Shown piece after piece: positions 7,546-17,900 of a stretch of 41,867 nucleotides of DNA (the first letter of the stretch is position 1; every line of letters begins with the position of its first letter). The notes beneath the pieces are model-generated. The model was not told where the DNA came from. It was given only the letters and a program-made list of their open reading frames with translations, and searched no databases. The stretch is from an uncultured Bacteroidota bacterium (GTDB taxonomy: Bacteria > Bacteroidota > Bacteroidia > Flavobacteriales > Flavobacteriaceae), in assembly GCA_902616905.1 (NCBI GenBank), contig CACMUP010000013.1, positions 1 to 41,867 of the forward strand. Reading direction: 5' to 3'. Position numbers and translations under genes: made by a program.

Positions 7546-7778
7546 CTAATGCCCTTTCATCAGGTACCACCTCCTACTTTATGTATCTCAACAAAGGCTG
7601 TTCGGTTCCTTGGTTACATTCATTATTGATAGGGATACAAGGTGTTTTCCAAAACTCTCCAACTATCAACTCCTAAAAGTTCAAACGATTGTTATAACCA
7701 ACATTTAGAATCATCACTTTTATATAAGTATACCAACTTTTAGAAAACGTAAAAAAGTATGAGAAAAAAGTAGAAAAT

Positions 7779-7846
7779 AACTTCTGTTAAATCTAACAGA
7801 AGTTGTTAGTACCCAAATTATGAACTTAGTACCCAAGAGGTACTAA
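7779..7846. repeat. Hairpin and TTAGTACC repeats near the right end of the island
   Basis: There are three signals within 70 bases: a perfect 11-bp stem AACTTCTGTTA/TAACAGAAGTT (7779-7789 and 7794-7804, 4-base loop); an 11-bp direct repeat TTAGTACCCAA at 7806-7816 and 7826-7836, spaced exactly 20 bp; and an inverted repeat TTAGTACC/GGTACTAA (7826-7833 and 7839-7846). No T run follows the hairpin. Their position 50-120 bases from the right attachment-like repeat is where recombinase arm sites would be expected. Confidence 0.6.
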
Positions 7847-7897
7847 TAATATATTTTTATATATTGTAAATGAGTAAGTTATAAATAGTTATGAGTA

Positions 7898-7911
7898 CAG
7901 GTGGGACCACC
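7898..7911 (+). repeat. Putative attachment-site core, right copy (tRNA 3' fragment)
   Basis: Exact copy of bases 288-301 of the tRNA gene, with GAG three bases upstream also matching. It is followed, 32 bases on, by a strong hairpin terminator, as expected if this is the original 3' end of the tRNA displaced by an insertion of about 7.6 kb. Confidence 0.6.
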
Positions 7912-7942
7912 AACAAAGAAAGAGCGAGAGCTCAATCAGAAC

Positions 7943-7973
7943 AAGCCCTTCGTGTAATCGAGGGGTTTTCTTT
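7943..7973 (+). terminator. Terminator, probably the original tRNA terminator
   Basis: Stem 7943-7952 with 7959-7968 (core CCCTTCG/CGAGGGG with one T-G pair, extended by outer A-T pairs), 6-base loop, then TTTTCTTT. No gene ends on the plus strand just before it. The nearest upstream feature is the tRNA 3' fragment, which supports displacement of the tRNA by an integrated element. Confidence 0.75.
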
Positions 7974-8092
7974 ACAATTAAGTTTAACTTAAAGTTAGTC
8001 AATTTCTTGGCACTTATTTTGCACTTTTATTTACTTGTCTATTAAGGGTAAATTTTTTATGTTTGGAATTACTAATCATAAATTTTATCATA

Positions 8093-8467
8093 ATGGATGC
8101 AAAAGCAATAATAGCGAAAGGTTATGAACTTTTTAGTAAAGGAGATATGGCTGGATATTTTGACACATGTGACGAAAATATTGTTTTCACATACCCAGGC
8201 AAGGACCACCCCTTGTCAGGAGTTTACAAAGGTAAAGCAGCGATGATGGAACTTTTTATGAAGATTCCTGAGTTGTGGGACAATTTCAGTGTTGAATCTG
8301 TATTCATGATTAGCGAGGGAAACAAGGTTTTCAGTAAAGCCATTGCTAAAGCAGATGGAATGGATACAATTTTTGGTCACTATTTTGAATTAAATGATGA
8401 AGGTAAAACGATAGTTTTTACGGCCCATGACGACACTTTAAGTGCATTTAATGCAATGAAAAAATAA
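8093..8467 (+). CDS. NTF2/SnoaL-like protein
   Basis: I start at the ATG of M-D-A-K-A-I-I (8093); the frame extends 10 codons upstream to a TTG, but that leader is hydrophobic and unlike the family. The 124-residue product fits the cone-shaped NTF2/SnoaL fold. It has an N-terminal helix with G-Y-E-L-F-S-K-G-D, a D-E-N-I-V-F-T-Y-P-G strand pair, a helix G-K-A-A-M-M-E-L-F, then strands ending H-D-D-T-L-S. No signal peptide. Family members are enzymes or ligand-binding proteins with very varied substrates, so the role is unknown. It is the first gene right of the island, in a single-gene unit as far as can be seen. Confidence 0.75.
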   Translation: MDAKAIIAKGYELFSKGDMAGYFDTCDENIVFTYPGKDHPLSGVYKGKAAMMELFMKIPELWDNFSVESVFMISEGNKVFSKAIAKADGMDTIFGHYFELNDEGKTIVFTAHDDTLSAFNAMKK

Positions 8468-8540
8468 TATTTTCTATTACTTTCTGATTAATGAAATTCA
8501 TTTATTTTTTAAATTTAAGTGAATGAAAGACATAATAGTT

Positions 8541-9068
8541 ATGAAAAATTACACATTACTTATTATCATTTTCTTTTCATTTGGATTTGTGCATTCTCAA
8601 AGATTCAAAGAACTTGATAAAAGCCCATTAGATATGATACAGTTTCCTGGAAATAGAGGAGAAAGTCAATGGGCAAGAATTTTATATAGCCGTCCTCAAT
8701 TAAAAGGTAGAGAAATTTCTTCAATTGTTCCAGAAGGTCAAGTTTGGAGAATGGGAGCAAATGAATCTACAGAATTGACTTTATATTTACCAATGAAAGT
8801 TTCAGGAACTATATTACCTAAAGGCTCTTACACTTTATATGCTATTCCATTTGAAAATGAAATTACTATAATAATAAACAAAGCAACTAATGTTTGGGGA
8901 GCATATAGTTATAATCGAGATTTTGATATCATTAGAGTTAAAGTTCCACTAAAGGAGGTGGAAGAATCTCTTGAGGCTTTTTCTATGATATTTGGTAAAA
9001 AAGAATCGGAGATGGTTTTACATATGGGATGGGGGAATTATAGAGCATCACTCTCTTTCACGAAATAA
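8541..9068 (+). CDS. DUF2911 secreted protein
   Basis: The start is taken at the second ATG of the frame (8541), which gives a typical signal peptide (M-K-N-Y-T-L-L-I-I-I ... F-V-H-S-Q, about 20 residues). The mature protein of about 155 residues is DUF2911. It has the N-terminal D-K-S-P-L-D-M, then I-L-Y-S-R-P-Q-L-K-G-R-E-I, then V-W-R-M-G-A-N-E-S-T-E with P-K-G-S-Y-T-L-Y-A-I-P, and W-G-A-Y-S-Y. DUF2911 proteins are common in Bacteroidota, often periplasmic, and of unknown function. The strand-rich fold suggests a binding domain. Gaps to both neighbours make it a probable single-gene transcript. Confidence 0.85.
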   Translation: MKNYTLLIIIFFSFGFVHSQRFKELDKSPLDMIQFPGNRGESQWARILYSRPQLKGREISSIVPEGQVWRMGANESTELTLYLPMKVSGTILPKGSYTLYAIPFENEITIIINKATNVWGAYSYNRDFDIIRVKVPLKEVEESLEAFSMIFGKKESEMVLHMGWGNYRASLSFTK

Positions 9069-9239
9069 TTTATCCTTAATTCAATCCAAAAGATACAATA
9101 GTAAATAATCTAAAAATATTATTTTGAATTATTGTACGGTTTAAAAGGGGGGTATTTTATAAATTTAAACTATGAATTTGCCAATACTTATAGGTTGGTT
9201 CATTTTATTAGTAATATTAATTTACTACTATACCATTAC

Positions 9240-9407
9240 ATGATTGAACACTTTTTTCAATGCCCACATTGTTGGGAAGAAATTTCGATGTTGTTAGAAA
9301 AATCAGATCAAACACAAAACTATATTGAGGACTGTGAGGTCTGTTGCCAACCAATACAAATAGAATATCAATTCAAGTACGAACTTAAAAACTTTAATGC
9401 GATGTGA
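9240..9407 (+). CDS. CPXCG-motif cysteine-rich protein
   Basis: A 55-residue protein starting at M-I-E-H-F-F. The open frame continues 36 codons upstream, but that part has no family resemblance. Cysteines are arranged as C-P-H-C near residues 8-11 and C-E-V-C-C near 33-37, with I-E-D between, matching the small CPXCG (Cys_rich_CPXG) family, a predicted zinc-ribbon-like fold. Family members are single small proteins of unknown function in many bacteria. The spacing of the two Cys pairs and the D-C-x-V-C-C-x-P-I motif make the assignment firm despite the length. Confidence 0.85.
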   Translation: MIEHFFQCPHCWEEISMLLEKSDQTQNYIEDCEVCCQPIQIEYQFKYELKNFNAM

Positions 9408-9845
9408 GTTTAATAGTAAAATTATTACTAAGTAATAATGAAATATGGATAAGTATTTATAGTAAATGGTATAATATGATTTCTTCAGAAAACAATGTTT
9501 TATTAGTTCATGTACCCGTAGTTAAATGAAAAAAGGATCGTTTGACAGAGTAAAATTTTATTTTAAAAAAGGAACATAAATTTTTTAGAATTGAAGACAA
9601 AAGAATTTTTCCATCAAAAAATAAAGAGTTAAAAAAATTAGGCTTACTAAGAAAGATCAATCTTTGAATTATTAGTCTGGACTCAAAAAAAATTAAATCT
9701 TTTTTATTTAATATCAATTAATTAAAACGAGACAAATTATTCTGTTAACACATGTAATAGTCGTAAGAATTTGTTTTAGGAATTGTTTTAAATATAACCG
9801 TTTCATTTTTGTATATTTAAGTATACTAAATATGAATCATTAATT
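9408..9845. other. AT-rich gap without a supported gene
   Basis: About 440 bases, strongly AT-rich. A plus-strand ATG at 9526 opens only 17 codons. Around 9590-9670 another frame reads as a lysine-rich peptide (E-D-K-R-I-F-P-S-K-N-K-E-L-K-K-L-G) that could be a gene remnant but has no recognisable family. The last 100 bases probably hold the promoter of the membrane protein gene at 9846. Confidence 0.5.
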
Positions 9846-10271
9846 ATGAATGAATTTCAAATCTATGAATTAGCAAATCTAAACTTTATAAACAACGCTA
9901 TCTATTTATTGTGTGTAATCATTTTGACAGTTCTTGCGTTTTACTTAATCAGAAGAACTAGAGAATTAAATATGCCAACTTATGCAAAAGGAGTAATGAC
10001 TTTATTTTGTACATGTGTCATTTTTTTCGGATTACAAGTTTCTTCTTATCTAGTTGCTACTCAGAAAAACATGTCGTTCCAACTATCTGAACTTCAAAAC
10101 GCGGGAGTTGAATTATCCTCTACAGCTATTTCGGTAATTGAAAGATATGGACATACTGCAGATATGGGACCTGCTCCATTAGCGCCAGATTTACCCTCAA
10201 TAGTAATTTGGGGAACTATTGCGTTTATGTTTATTGGGGGCATATGGTTTAAGTATCCTGATCAAAAATAA
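9846..10271 (+). CDS. Hypothetical three-helix membrane protein
   Basis: A 141-residue protein with three likely membrane helices (about 16-35, 50-70 and 118-134). An extramembrane stretch between helices 2 and 3 contains M-G-P-A-P-L-A-P-D-L-P. No family is recognised. It ends 12 bases before the stop codon of the convergent DoxX-like gene. Composition matches the neighbours. Confidence 0.6.
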   Translation: MNEFQIYELANLNFINNAIYLLCVIILTVLAFYLIRRTRELNMPTYAKGVMTLFCTCVIFFGLQVSSYLVATQKNMSFQLSELQNAGVELSSTAISVIERYGHTADMGPAPLAPDLPSIVIWGTIAFMFIGGIWFKYPDQK

Positions 10272-10283
10272 AAAAAAGAGTTT

Positions 10284-10622
10284 TTAAAAAACTGTATTTA
10301 CTAGAATTAAGAAATTTAATATTGCATAAAAAATTGCTGGAAGCATAAGAAAAAAACCATCATTTATCTTAATTCTTACACCAACAGCTGCTAACATTAA
10401 AAGCATCAATGAAGCTGAAGAAAGGGGGATTAGAGGTTTATAAATAAAACCTAGTAATATACCTATACCACCCAAGAATTGAAGGGTTCCTATAAAATAT
10501 CTTTGCTCTGGATATCCCCAACGAGCATATTGACTTTTCATTCTTTTTGATGTAAATGATGAAATACCATAAATTAAAAATGACACTCCTGAGATGAGTA
10601 TCAGAATATTTATCAGCGACAT
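10284..10622 (-). CDS. DoxX-like membrane protein (second of pair)
   Basis: A 112-residue protein with four predicted helices (about 3-22, 43-62, 67-84 and 91-110) and the DoxX-like pattern: a charged loop after helix 1 containing K-S-Q-Y-A-R-W-G-Y-P, then G-T-L-Q-F-L-G-G-I-G-I-L-L-G in helix 2. DoxX-like proteins are small quinone- or redox-linked membrane proteins of poorly defined role. It starts 3 bases after the stop of a related gene, so the pair is probably one transcription unit and a product of tandem duplication and divergence. Confidence 0.65.
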   Translation of the reverse strand: MSLINILILISGVSFLIYGISSFTSKRMKSQYARWGYPEQRYFIGTLQFLGGIGILLGFIYKPLIPLSSASLMLLMLAAVGVRIKINDGFFLMLPAIFYAILNFLILVNTVF

Positions 10623-10625
10623 ATT

Positions 10626-10970
10626 TTAAATTAAACCCTTATCTGCCGCAGCGATAAATAGTGATAAAACCAAAAGACAAAATGAAGGGACATATTTCAT
10701 GAAGGGATTTTTAACACTAATGTGTGCAATTTGTGCGCAAACCATAAGAAAGGCCATAGAAAGTGCTGATAGAAAAACAACTTCTTTATAAAATATTCCT
10801 ACAACAAGTAAAGTTGCTAATGAAATTTTTGCAGCCCCAACCATACTTCTTATTAGGTCTGACAACCCATAATGCTTGAACTCAACAACAATATTATCAA
10901 ACCTAAAGACCCAAACAATTAAAATTGAAACTGCTATTATTATTTGTGAAGTAATTACTAATGTTTCCAT
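10626..10970 (-). CDS. DoxX-like membrane protein (first of pair)
   Basis: A 114-residue, four-helix protein. The loop after helix 1 (E-F-K-H-Y-G-L-S-D-L-I-R) and the following helix beginning V-G-A-A-K-I-S-L-A-T correspond in position and spacing to the neighbouring gene, and fit the DoxX-like family. It lies 47 bases downstream of the PorP/SprF gene on the same strand, so it could be read through from the adhesin operon, although nothing in its sequence ties it to secretion. Confidence 0.65.
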   Translation of the reverse strand: METLVITSQIIIAVSILIVWVFRFDNIVVEFKHYGLSDLIRSMVGAAKISLATLLVVGIFYKEVVFLSALSMAFLMVCAQIAHISVKNPFMKYVPSFCLLVLSLFIAAADKGLI

Positions 10971-11017
10971 AGATTTAAATATAGTAATTTAATTTATATG
11001 TTAAAAGCTGGCATAAA

Positions 11018-11938
11018 TTATTCAACACCACTAGGTCCATCTTTAGATGTTTTATCAGATTCGCCTAAGTTGATTCTAAATACGAGTTCGTGTGTTCTAA
11101 GATTTAGTTGTGAGAGACCGTTATCTGTTGGGGTCTCATAGGCATACCCTACATCAAATAGTCCTAGTGACACCACTGTCATAAGCGCCATAGAACTGTT
11201 CGTTCTAATAGAGAGTCCCACATCAAATTGATTTTGCCAGCTCACCATTCCTGTAATATCCGCAGTAACAGGAAGCCCCTTTACTTTTCTTACCATAAGA
11301 GAAGGTTTTACATAGATTCCGTTAGATACAGCTAAGTCTACACCACCTCCTAGATAAGTGTGTACACGATCTTTCGCTGTTACCGCCAGATTATCGGCTT
11401 CTCGGTTTACATTAAAAAGTCTAGGAATAGAAAAGGATACCCAATAACTAGCAGCTTTATAATAAGCTCCTGCTCCTATATTTGGATTGAACTTACTTAA
11501 ACTTATCTGACTTGGATCCCCTACACTTGAATAGGTGCTTAAGTTAGTAGGGTCAGAGTTATAGAAGTTCCCCCCTGCTTTGAGTCCAAGAAAAAGGGTC
11601 GCATCTCCACTCATTTGTAGCTTGTATGAGAAGTCTATATAAGCAAAGGTTTGTTGTTCTACAAAGACTTTGTCAGAGACCAGAGAGAGTCCTAATCCTA
11701 CATTATTTTCTCTTGCGGAAGAATAGGCAAAGGCTAAAGTTCGGGGAGCGTCTTGTACGGAAGCCCATTGGCTTCTTGAAGTAAAAGAAAGCATATTCGG
11801 TGCATCAGCCCCCGCAAAAGCGGGATTGATCACGTTCATATTATAACGATACAAGGAGTAATAAGACTCCTGCTGACCATATCCAAGTAGTGGCAGAATA
11901 AACAGTAATAACAAGCTACTTTTTCTTATCATAGTCAT
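11018..11938 (-). CDS. PorP/SprF family outer-membrane protein, partner of the giant adhesin
   Basis: A 306-residue protein. I start at the ATG at 11938, which shares a base with the adhesin stop codon (TGATG); a GTG one codon upstream is also in frame. After a signal peptide (about residues 3-20, ending G-Y-G-Q) comes the family hallmark Y-Y-S-L-Y-R-Y-N-M-N-V-I-N-P-A-F-A-G and S-R-S-Q-W. Beta-strand-rich repeats follow, with L-G-L-S-L-V-S-D-K near 80, consistent with an outer-membrane barrel. PorP/SprF proteins work with T9SS; in gliding flavobacteria SprF-like proteins are needed for secretion or surface retention of type B sorting-domain proteins encoded next to them. The overlap implies coupled translation with its cargo. 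Confidence 0.92.
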   Translation of the reverse strand: MTMIRKSSLLLLFILPLLGYGQQESYYSLYRYNMNVINPAFAGADAPNMLSFTSRSQWASVQDAPRTLAFAYSSARENNVGLGLSLVSDKVFVEQQTFAYIDFSYKLQMSGDATLFLGLKAGGNFYNSDPTNLSTYSSVGDPSQISLSKFNPNIGAGAYYKAASYWVSFSIPRLFNVNREADNLAVTAKDRVHTYLGGGVDLAVSNGIYVKPSLMVRKVKGLPVTADITGMVSWQNQFDVGLSIRTNSSMALMTVVSLGLFDVGYAYETPTDNGLSQLNLRTHELVFRINLGESDKTSKDGPSGVE

Positions 11939-14900
11939 CACCTAGTAAGATAGAACCAACCTTCAAAATCTATTGTTCCATTACCATCCAGATCGATACG
12001 GTAGTAGTAACTTCCTGCAGGGAGTTCTACTCCATCTAACGTACCATTCCAGTCATTATTATACGGCTTAGCATTAAATAACTCCGCACCGGTTCTAGAA
12101 TAAATCCATACTTGATTGTCTAGATAACGATCAATCTCCCTTACCTGCCAAGTATCATTCTTACCATCCCCATTAGGAGAGAAGAAGTTAACAATCTCAA
12201 TAGACTCCCTAAGGGCAGGATTGTCAAACCCTTGTGGGAAGCTATTAGCTACCAGTGGGTCTGTACCTGCTAGGGTCTCATCTAAGTTCGGGAAGCCATC
12301 TCCATCCTGGTCGTTATACGGATCATCATCCACACTATCAAATTCATCTACCACACCATCAGCATCTACATCGAGATAACTGGATTCTAAATAATTGGCT
12401 TTACCGTCAAAGTCAGTGTCGTCATCACGAGGATCACCATTACCATTAAGATCTTCTTCTATAGTGAGCATACCATCCTGATCATCATCCGTATCTAAGT
12501 GATCGGCGATACCATCGTTATCAGTATCTAAGAAGTAGTTCTCCCCAGGCTCTGTAATCTCAAAGCTTGTAGGAACACCATCTCCATCATCATCCAGATC
12601 ATGATAATCTGGAATGTCATCTCTATCAGTATCTCTAACATAAAGCCTAGAACTAAATGAAGTACTAGTGAGCTCATACTTAGAAGGTACACCATCGTCT
12701 TCATCATCAATATCTAGATAATCCGCTACTCCATCCTTATCAAAGTCAAGCGCATCAGTAGGAACACCATCCTGGTCCGGATCCGGAGACTCGTCAATCG
12801 AGTCAATACCGTCTCCATCATCATCTGCATCGAGATAGTCAGGAGTACCGTCACGATCACTGTCTATCGCATCAGAAGGATCAAAGTCACCATTAGGATC
12901 CGTCCCTTCAAAGAGACTAAATACCGTATCATTATCATCATCAGGGTCAAGGAAGTCTTGGAAGCCATCCCCATCGGTGTCTACTGATCCAGTTGCCGCA
13001 TTGGTTCGCTCTAATAATCCTTCCACAAGGGATCCTTCAAACTCACTGTATAGATGATCTCCATCATCATCAGGATCTCTTGAGTTGATAATACCGTCTC
13101 CGTCAGTATCGGAGTTCACCAATCCTGGATCTACATCCTCTATCGGGGTGATCTCCGTGTCCAGACCAAAGATTTTTTCCTCCTCAGAGGATACGTCTAC
13201 TTCGATAAGTGCCTCTGCTTTAGGGATCGGTACATTAGGATCACCAGCAGTAGTATTTACATAAGCAATCTCTACCTCATAAACACCATCCTTGTTGGCA
13301 TCATCTGGGTTTTTAGGATCCGGTACATTAACAAAGGCCAGATACCCTTCTCCTAGGTTCTCTTGTCGTTTAGCATAAGGAGAGTAATACTTCTGCTCAC
13401 CCTTGGCAGCAGGCTCTCCTCCTATAATTTTTACTTTATCTGCATCCGCTCCCCCAACTACTTTCTTACGCACCTTCCACTTACCTACATTACGATCAGT
13501 TGTAGGGGCGTCTCCAGAGAACCTTATAGGAAGTGACTTACCAGGGCCTCCTCCTTGGAACAGACCAATACCAATAGAGATATTAAAGTCTTGGTAGAAG
13601 GTAATAAATACGTTCTCCGATACATCACTAATACCATCATTATCATCATCGATATCAGGGATGTCTCCTAGCTCATCTGAGTCGTTGTCTCCATAGACGT
13701 CTACTTCGTCTGGAATACCATCTCCATCATTATCACTACTAAAGTTTGGATCCAGTGGGAAGTCATCCTCTCCATCGATAATACCATCACCATCAGTATC
13801 AGGATTATTAGGATCAGTGCCTTTAAGCTCTTCAAGGAAGTCTGAGATACCGTCGTCGTCACTGTCTTGAGGATTACTATTAGGATCTTTAGGATCAGTG
13901 TTTTGTAAGAGCTCATCTACATCACTATAACCGTCGTTATCATCATCGGTGTCTTTGTTGTCTCCGATATCATCACCATCCGTGTCACTCCACTCTAGTG
14001 GATCCTCTGGGAAGGCATCTTCCTGGTCAGGCACACCATCATTATCATCATCAGGATCTATCTTATCTGGAATACCATCCTCATCGGTGTCTTTTGTAAA
14101 CTCCGGATCCAGTGGGAAGGGATCCTCTAGATCATTCACTCCATCACCATCGGTGTCTGGGTTCTCAGGATCAGTACCTAGGATCGCTTCCTCTATATCA
14201 GAGACGCCGTCACCGTCTAAGTCTTCTGGGAAGTCATCTTTATCTTTAGGATTAGTTCCTGCTTCAATCTCTATCACATCAGGATAACCATCATTATCAT
14301 CGTCATCATCTGCATTGTTACCAATACCATCAGAGTCCGTATCCTCACTCTCCTCTGGATCATAAGGGAAGACATCACTTCTGTCAGGCACCCCGTCATT
14401 ATCATCATCAGGATCTAATAGATCTGGAATACCATCACCATCCTGATCACTATTGTGCTCTGGATCCAGCGGGAAGGCATCAACACTATCGTTTACTCCG
14501 TCACCATCGGTGTCATATTTATTAGGATCCGTACCCAGTTCGATCTCCTCTGCATCAGAGAGCCCGTCCTTATCCGCATCCTCAGGGACACTAAATGGGT
14601 TTAATGGATCACTACCCTCTTGGATCTCAACAGCATCTGGATAGCCGTCGTTGTCATCATCCAAATCCGCATTGTCTCCTATGCCGTCATTGTCATTATC
14701 TGAAGACTCATTAGGATCAAATGGGAACAGATCATTAGAGTTATTTACTCCATCTCCGTCACGATCAGGGTCGCTATTATCTCCAATACCATCACCATCG
14801 AGATCGCTATACTCGTCAGGATCCAGTGGGAAGCGGTCTCTCCTGTCAGGTACGCCGTCATTATCATCATCAGGATCGATATCGTTAGGAATACCGTCTC

Positions 14901-17900
14901 CATCAAAGTCGTTAGAGTTGGATTCATTATTAGGTTCTAGTGGAGCAGGGTCCTCTCCATCATTAAAGCCGTCATCGTCCGTATCAGGATCGTCCGGATC
15001 GGTACCTACAATTAATTCTTGTGGATCAGAGAGGCGGTCATTGTCCCTATCGCTAGGAATACTATTAGGGTCTAAAGGATCCGAGCCTCCTAGGGTCTCC
15101 GCATAATCTGAGTACCCATCACCATCATCATCACCGTCAGCGTTATTTCCTATACCGTCACCATCGGTATCAGTAGTCTCCCTTGGATCGGTTGGGAAGG
15201 CGTCCTGACTATCAGGAGTACCATCATTATCATCATCAGTATCTTGCGCATCTGGGACGCCATCACCATCAGTATCTTTACCTCTTGTAGGATCTAGTGG
15301 GAAGTCATCTTCTCCATCAATAATACCATCTCCATCAGTATCAGGGTTATTAATATCTGTACCTAGCTCTTTCTCTTTAGCATCAGGTAAAAAGTCTCCG
15401 TCTGTGTCTTGCGGTATGATCTTAGGATCTTTAGGATCACTTCCCAGCTCAATCTCTAACAGATCGTCATAACCGTCCCCGTCATCATCTTTGTCAAAAA
15501 GATCAATAATGCCGTCTCCGTCGGTATCTATATTTAAGTCCCCTTCTAATGGTTGAGGATCATCTTTATCACTAATACCATCTCCATCGGTATCTGGGTT
15601 TTCTGGATCCGTACCCAGTTCGATCTCTTGGTTAGTGGTCAGCCCATCCCCATCAGGATCACGAGGATAGTCCAATGCGTCTTTAGGATCTGTGCCGTCC
15701 TCCAGCTCTACAGCGTCATCATACCCATCATTGTCATCATCCAGATCTGCACGATCCCCAATACCGTCTCCATCATAATCAGAAGTCTCATTAGGATCTA
15801 GTGGCAGGTCATCGTCTACGTCTTTTACTCCGTCATTATCATCATCCGGATCTTTATCGTCAGCAATACCATCCCCATCAGAGTCCAGACCCGTCTCAGC
15901 ATTTAGTGGCTCAGAGTCAAACTTATCACTCACACCATCACCATCGGTATCCGGATTATTAGGATCTGTCCCTAGAGTCTCCTCTTCTACATCAGTAAGC
16001 CCGTCTTTATCCTTATCACTAGGAACACTATTAGGATCCAGTGGGTCCGTGCCGGCTCCTATCTCCTGATTGTCAGTAAAGCCGTCGTTATCATCGTCAG
16101 GGTCAATATTATCATTAAGACCGTCCCCGTCACTATCAGGAGCGTTGTTCGGATCTAGTGGGAAGGGATCCTGATCATCTTCTAATCCGTCATTATCATC
16201 ATCCGGATCCGTTTTGTTTGGTATGCCGTCTTCATCGGTATCAGTTTGATAGTTAGGATCCGTTGGGAAGTCGTCTTCTCCGTCGATCACTCCATCTCCA
16301 TCGGTATCGGGATTAGTAGGATCACAGCCCAGACCAATCTCTAATGCATCAGGAAGCTTATCGTTATCTCTATCGCCAGGTACACTCGAAGGATCTAATG
16401 GATCACTGCCTGCCGCCTTCTCGTCACGGTCAGTAAAGCCGTCGTTATCATCATCATCATCCGCATTATCCCCTATACCATCGTTGTCGCTATCTCTAGA
16501 CTCATTAGGATCATCCGGGAAGGCATCTTGATTGTCGTTCACTCCATCGTTGTCTCTATCTTTATCCAATGCATCAGGAGTACCATCCCCATCGCTGTCT
16601 CCGGGAACAGGATCTAAGTTAGGAACCAGTGGATCCGTACCGTTTTTAATCTCGTCCTCATCACTAATACCGTCGTTATCATCATCCGTATCCGCATTAT
16701 CTCCTATACCGTCTTTATCGTTATCCGACCACTCTTTTCCATCATTAGGGAAGAAGTCTTCGTAATCAAAGAAACCGTCACCGTCGATATCCTTTTCATC
16801 ATCAATAAGAGTAATGGTAAAGTCCGCCGTGTCTTCAGCACTTAGGGCACTGTAGTTCACATCCGAAGAAGAAGGTTTACCAGTATTTATAGTCACAGTA
16901 ACATCGCCCCCTGCAGTATCGTTATTGAAGGTATTGATCAAGACCGTTTGAGGGACGTTCCAATTATCTGGAGTAAAGGTGATACTGCTAGGTGAGAGAG
17001 AACTAATCACACTATTGGTTGTAGTAAGTGGTATGGTTACCGGTCCTGTTGGAGGATAGGTAAGTACTGCCGTATAACTTCCCTGCTGCCCCTCTGAAGG
17101 AGAAGCTTCTACAGCACTGAACTCAACACCAAAGGGTACCTCCAGTACTTTTATAGTCATCGGCTTAGTTACGGTATAACCTACAATATCTGTAGCCGTT
17201 ACTTCTACCTCGTAAATACCATCCTCGTTAGCATCAGTAGGCGTATCAAAATCCGGTGCAGGACTCACACTTATCGCTCCTGTTTGTGGGTTAATAGTAA
17301 CATTACCTGCATCTGCCCCGCCAGTAATACTATAGGTAACCGTCTCGTCTGCCACAGCAGCATCTCCTGTAGTAGTACCTTCTGTAATAGTAAGCGACGA
17401 CGTTCCTGTAAACGAGGGAGCCGTGCCGTCTAAACCAAAGCTGCCGCTTAGTACACTCTGGTTAGTGGCAATCTTATTAGGGGTAGTTACCTTAGTCGAA
17501 GACACTACATCCGAAGCACTTATATTAAAGTTAAGACCACCATCTGTATAAGTGTTCGATGCTGTAAGGGTAAAGGTTGCTGTATAGGTATACGGACTGG
17601 TAGCTGTCTCTGCAAAGTTAATCGTAGGCTGGGGATTAATACCTGATAGGGTCATTGAGATTGTCGCAGGGTTAAGTGACCAGGCCTGATCTGAGACTAC
17701 CGTTACCGTAATCACATCACCTTCCTTAGCATTAGAAGAGGATATACTGTTATTAGAACTAACACTTACTGTAAGGTTAGGATCGGTAGCTTTTATCTCT
17801 ATACTGGTAGAGAGCGATACACTATTGGTTGATAAAGCCGTATCCGCATCATTATTATATAAATCTTTTATGCTGCCGCCATTAAGGTCTAATGCACCTG

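Noticed and set aside
9508-9717. 69-codon minus-strand open frame in the gap before the three-helix membrane protein
   Set aside because: Low-complexity Phe/Leu/Lys content from AT-rich DNA, no motif, no plausible partner gene.
12255-16765. Several Ser- and Pro-rich or His-rich open frames on the plus strand opposite the TSP type 3 region
   Set aside because: They are the reverse complement of highly repetitive Asp/Gly codons, have no family resemblance, and overlap a clearly real gene.
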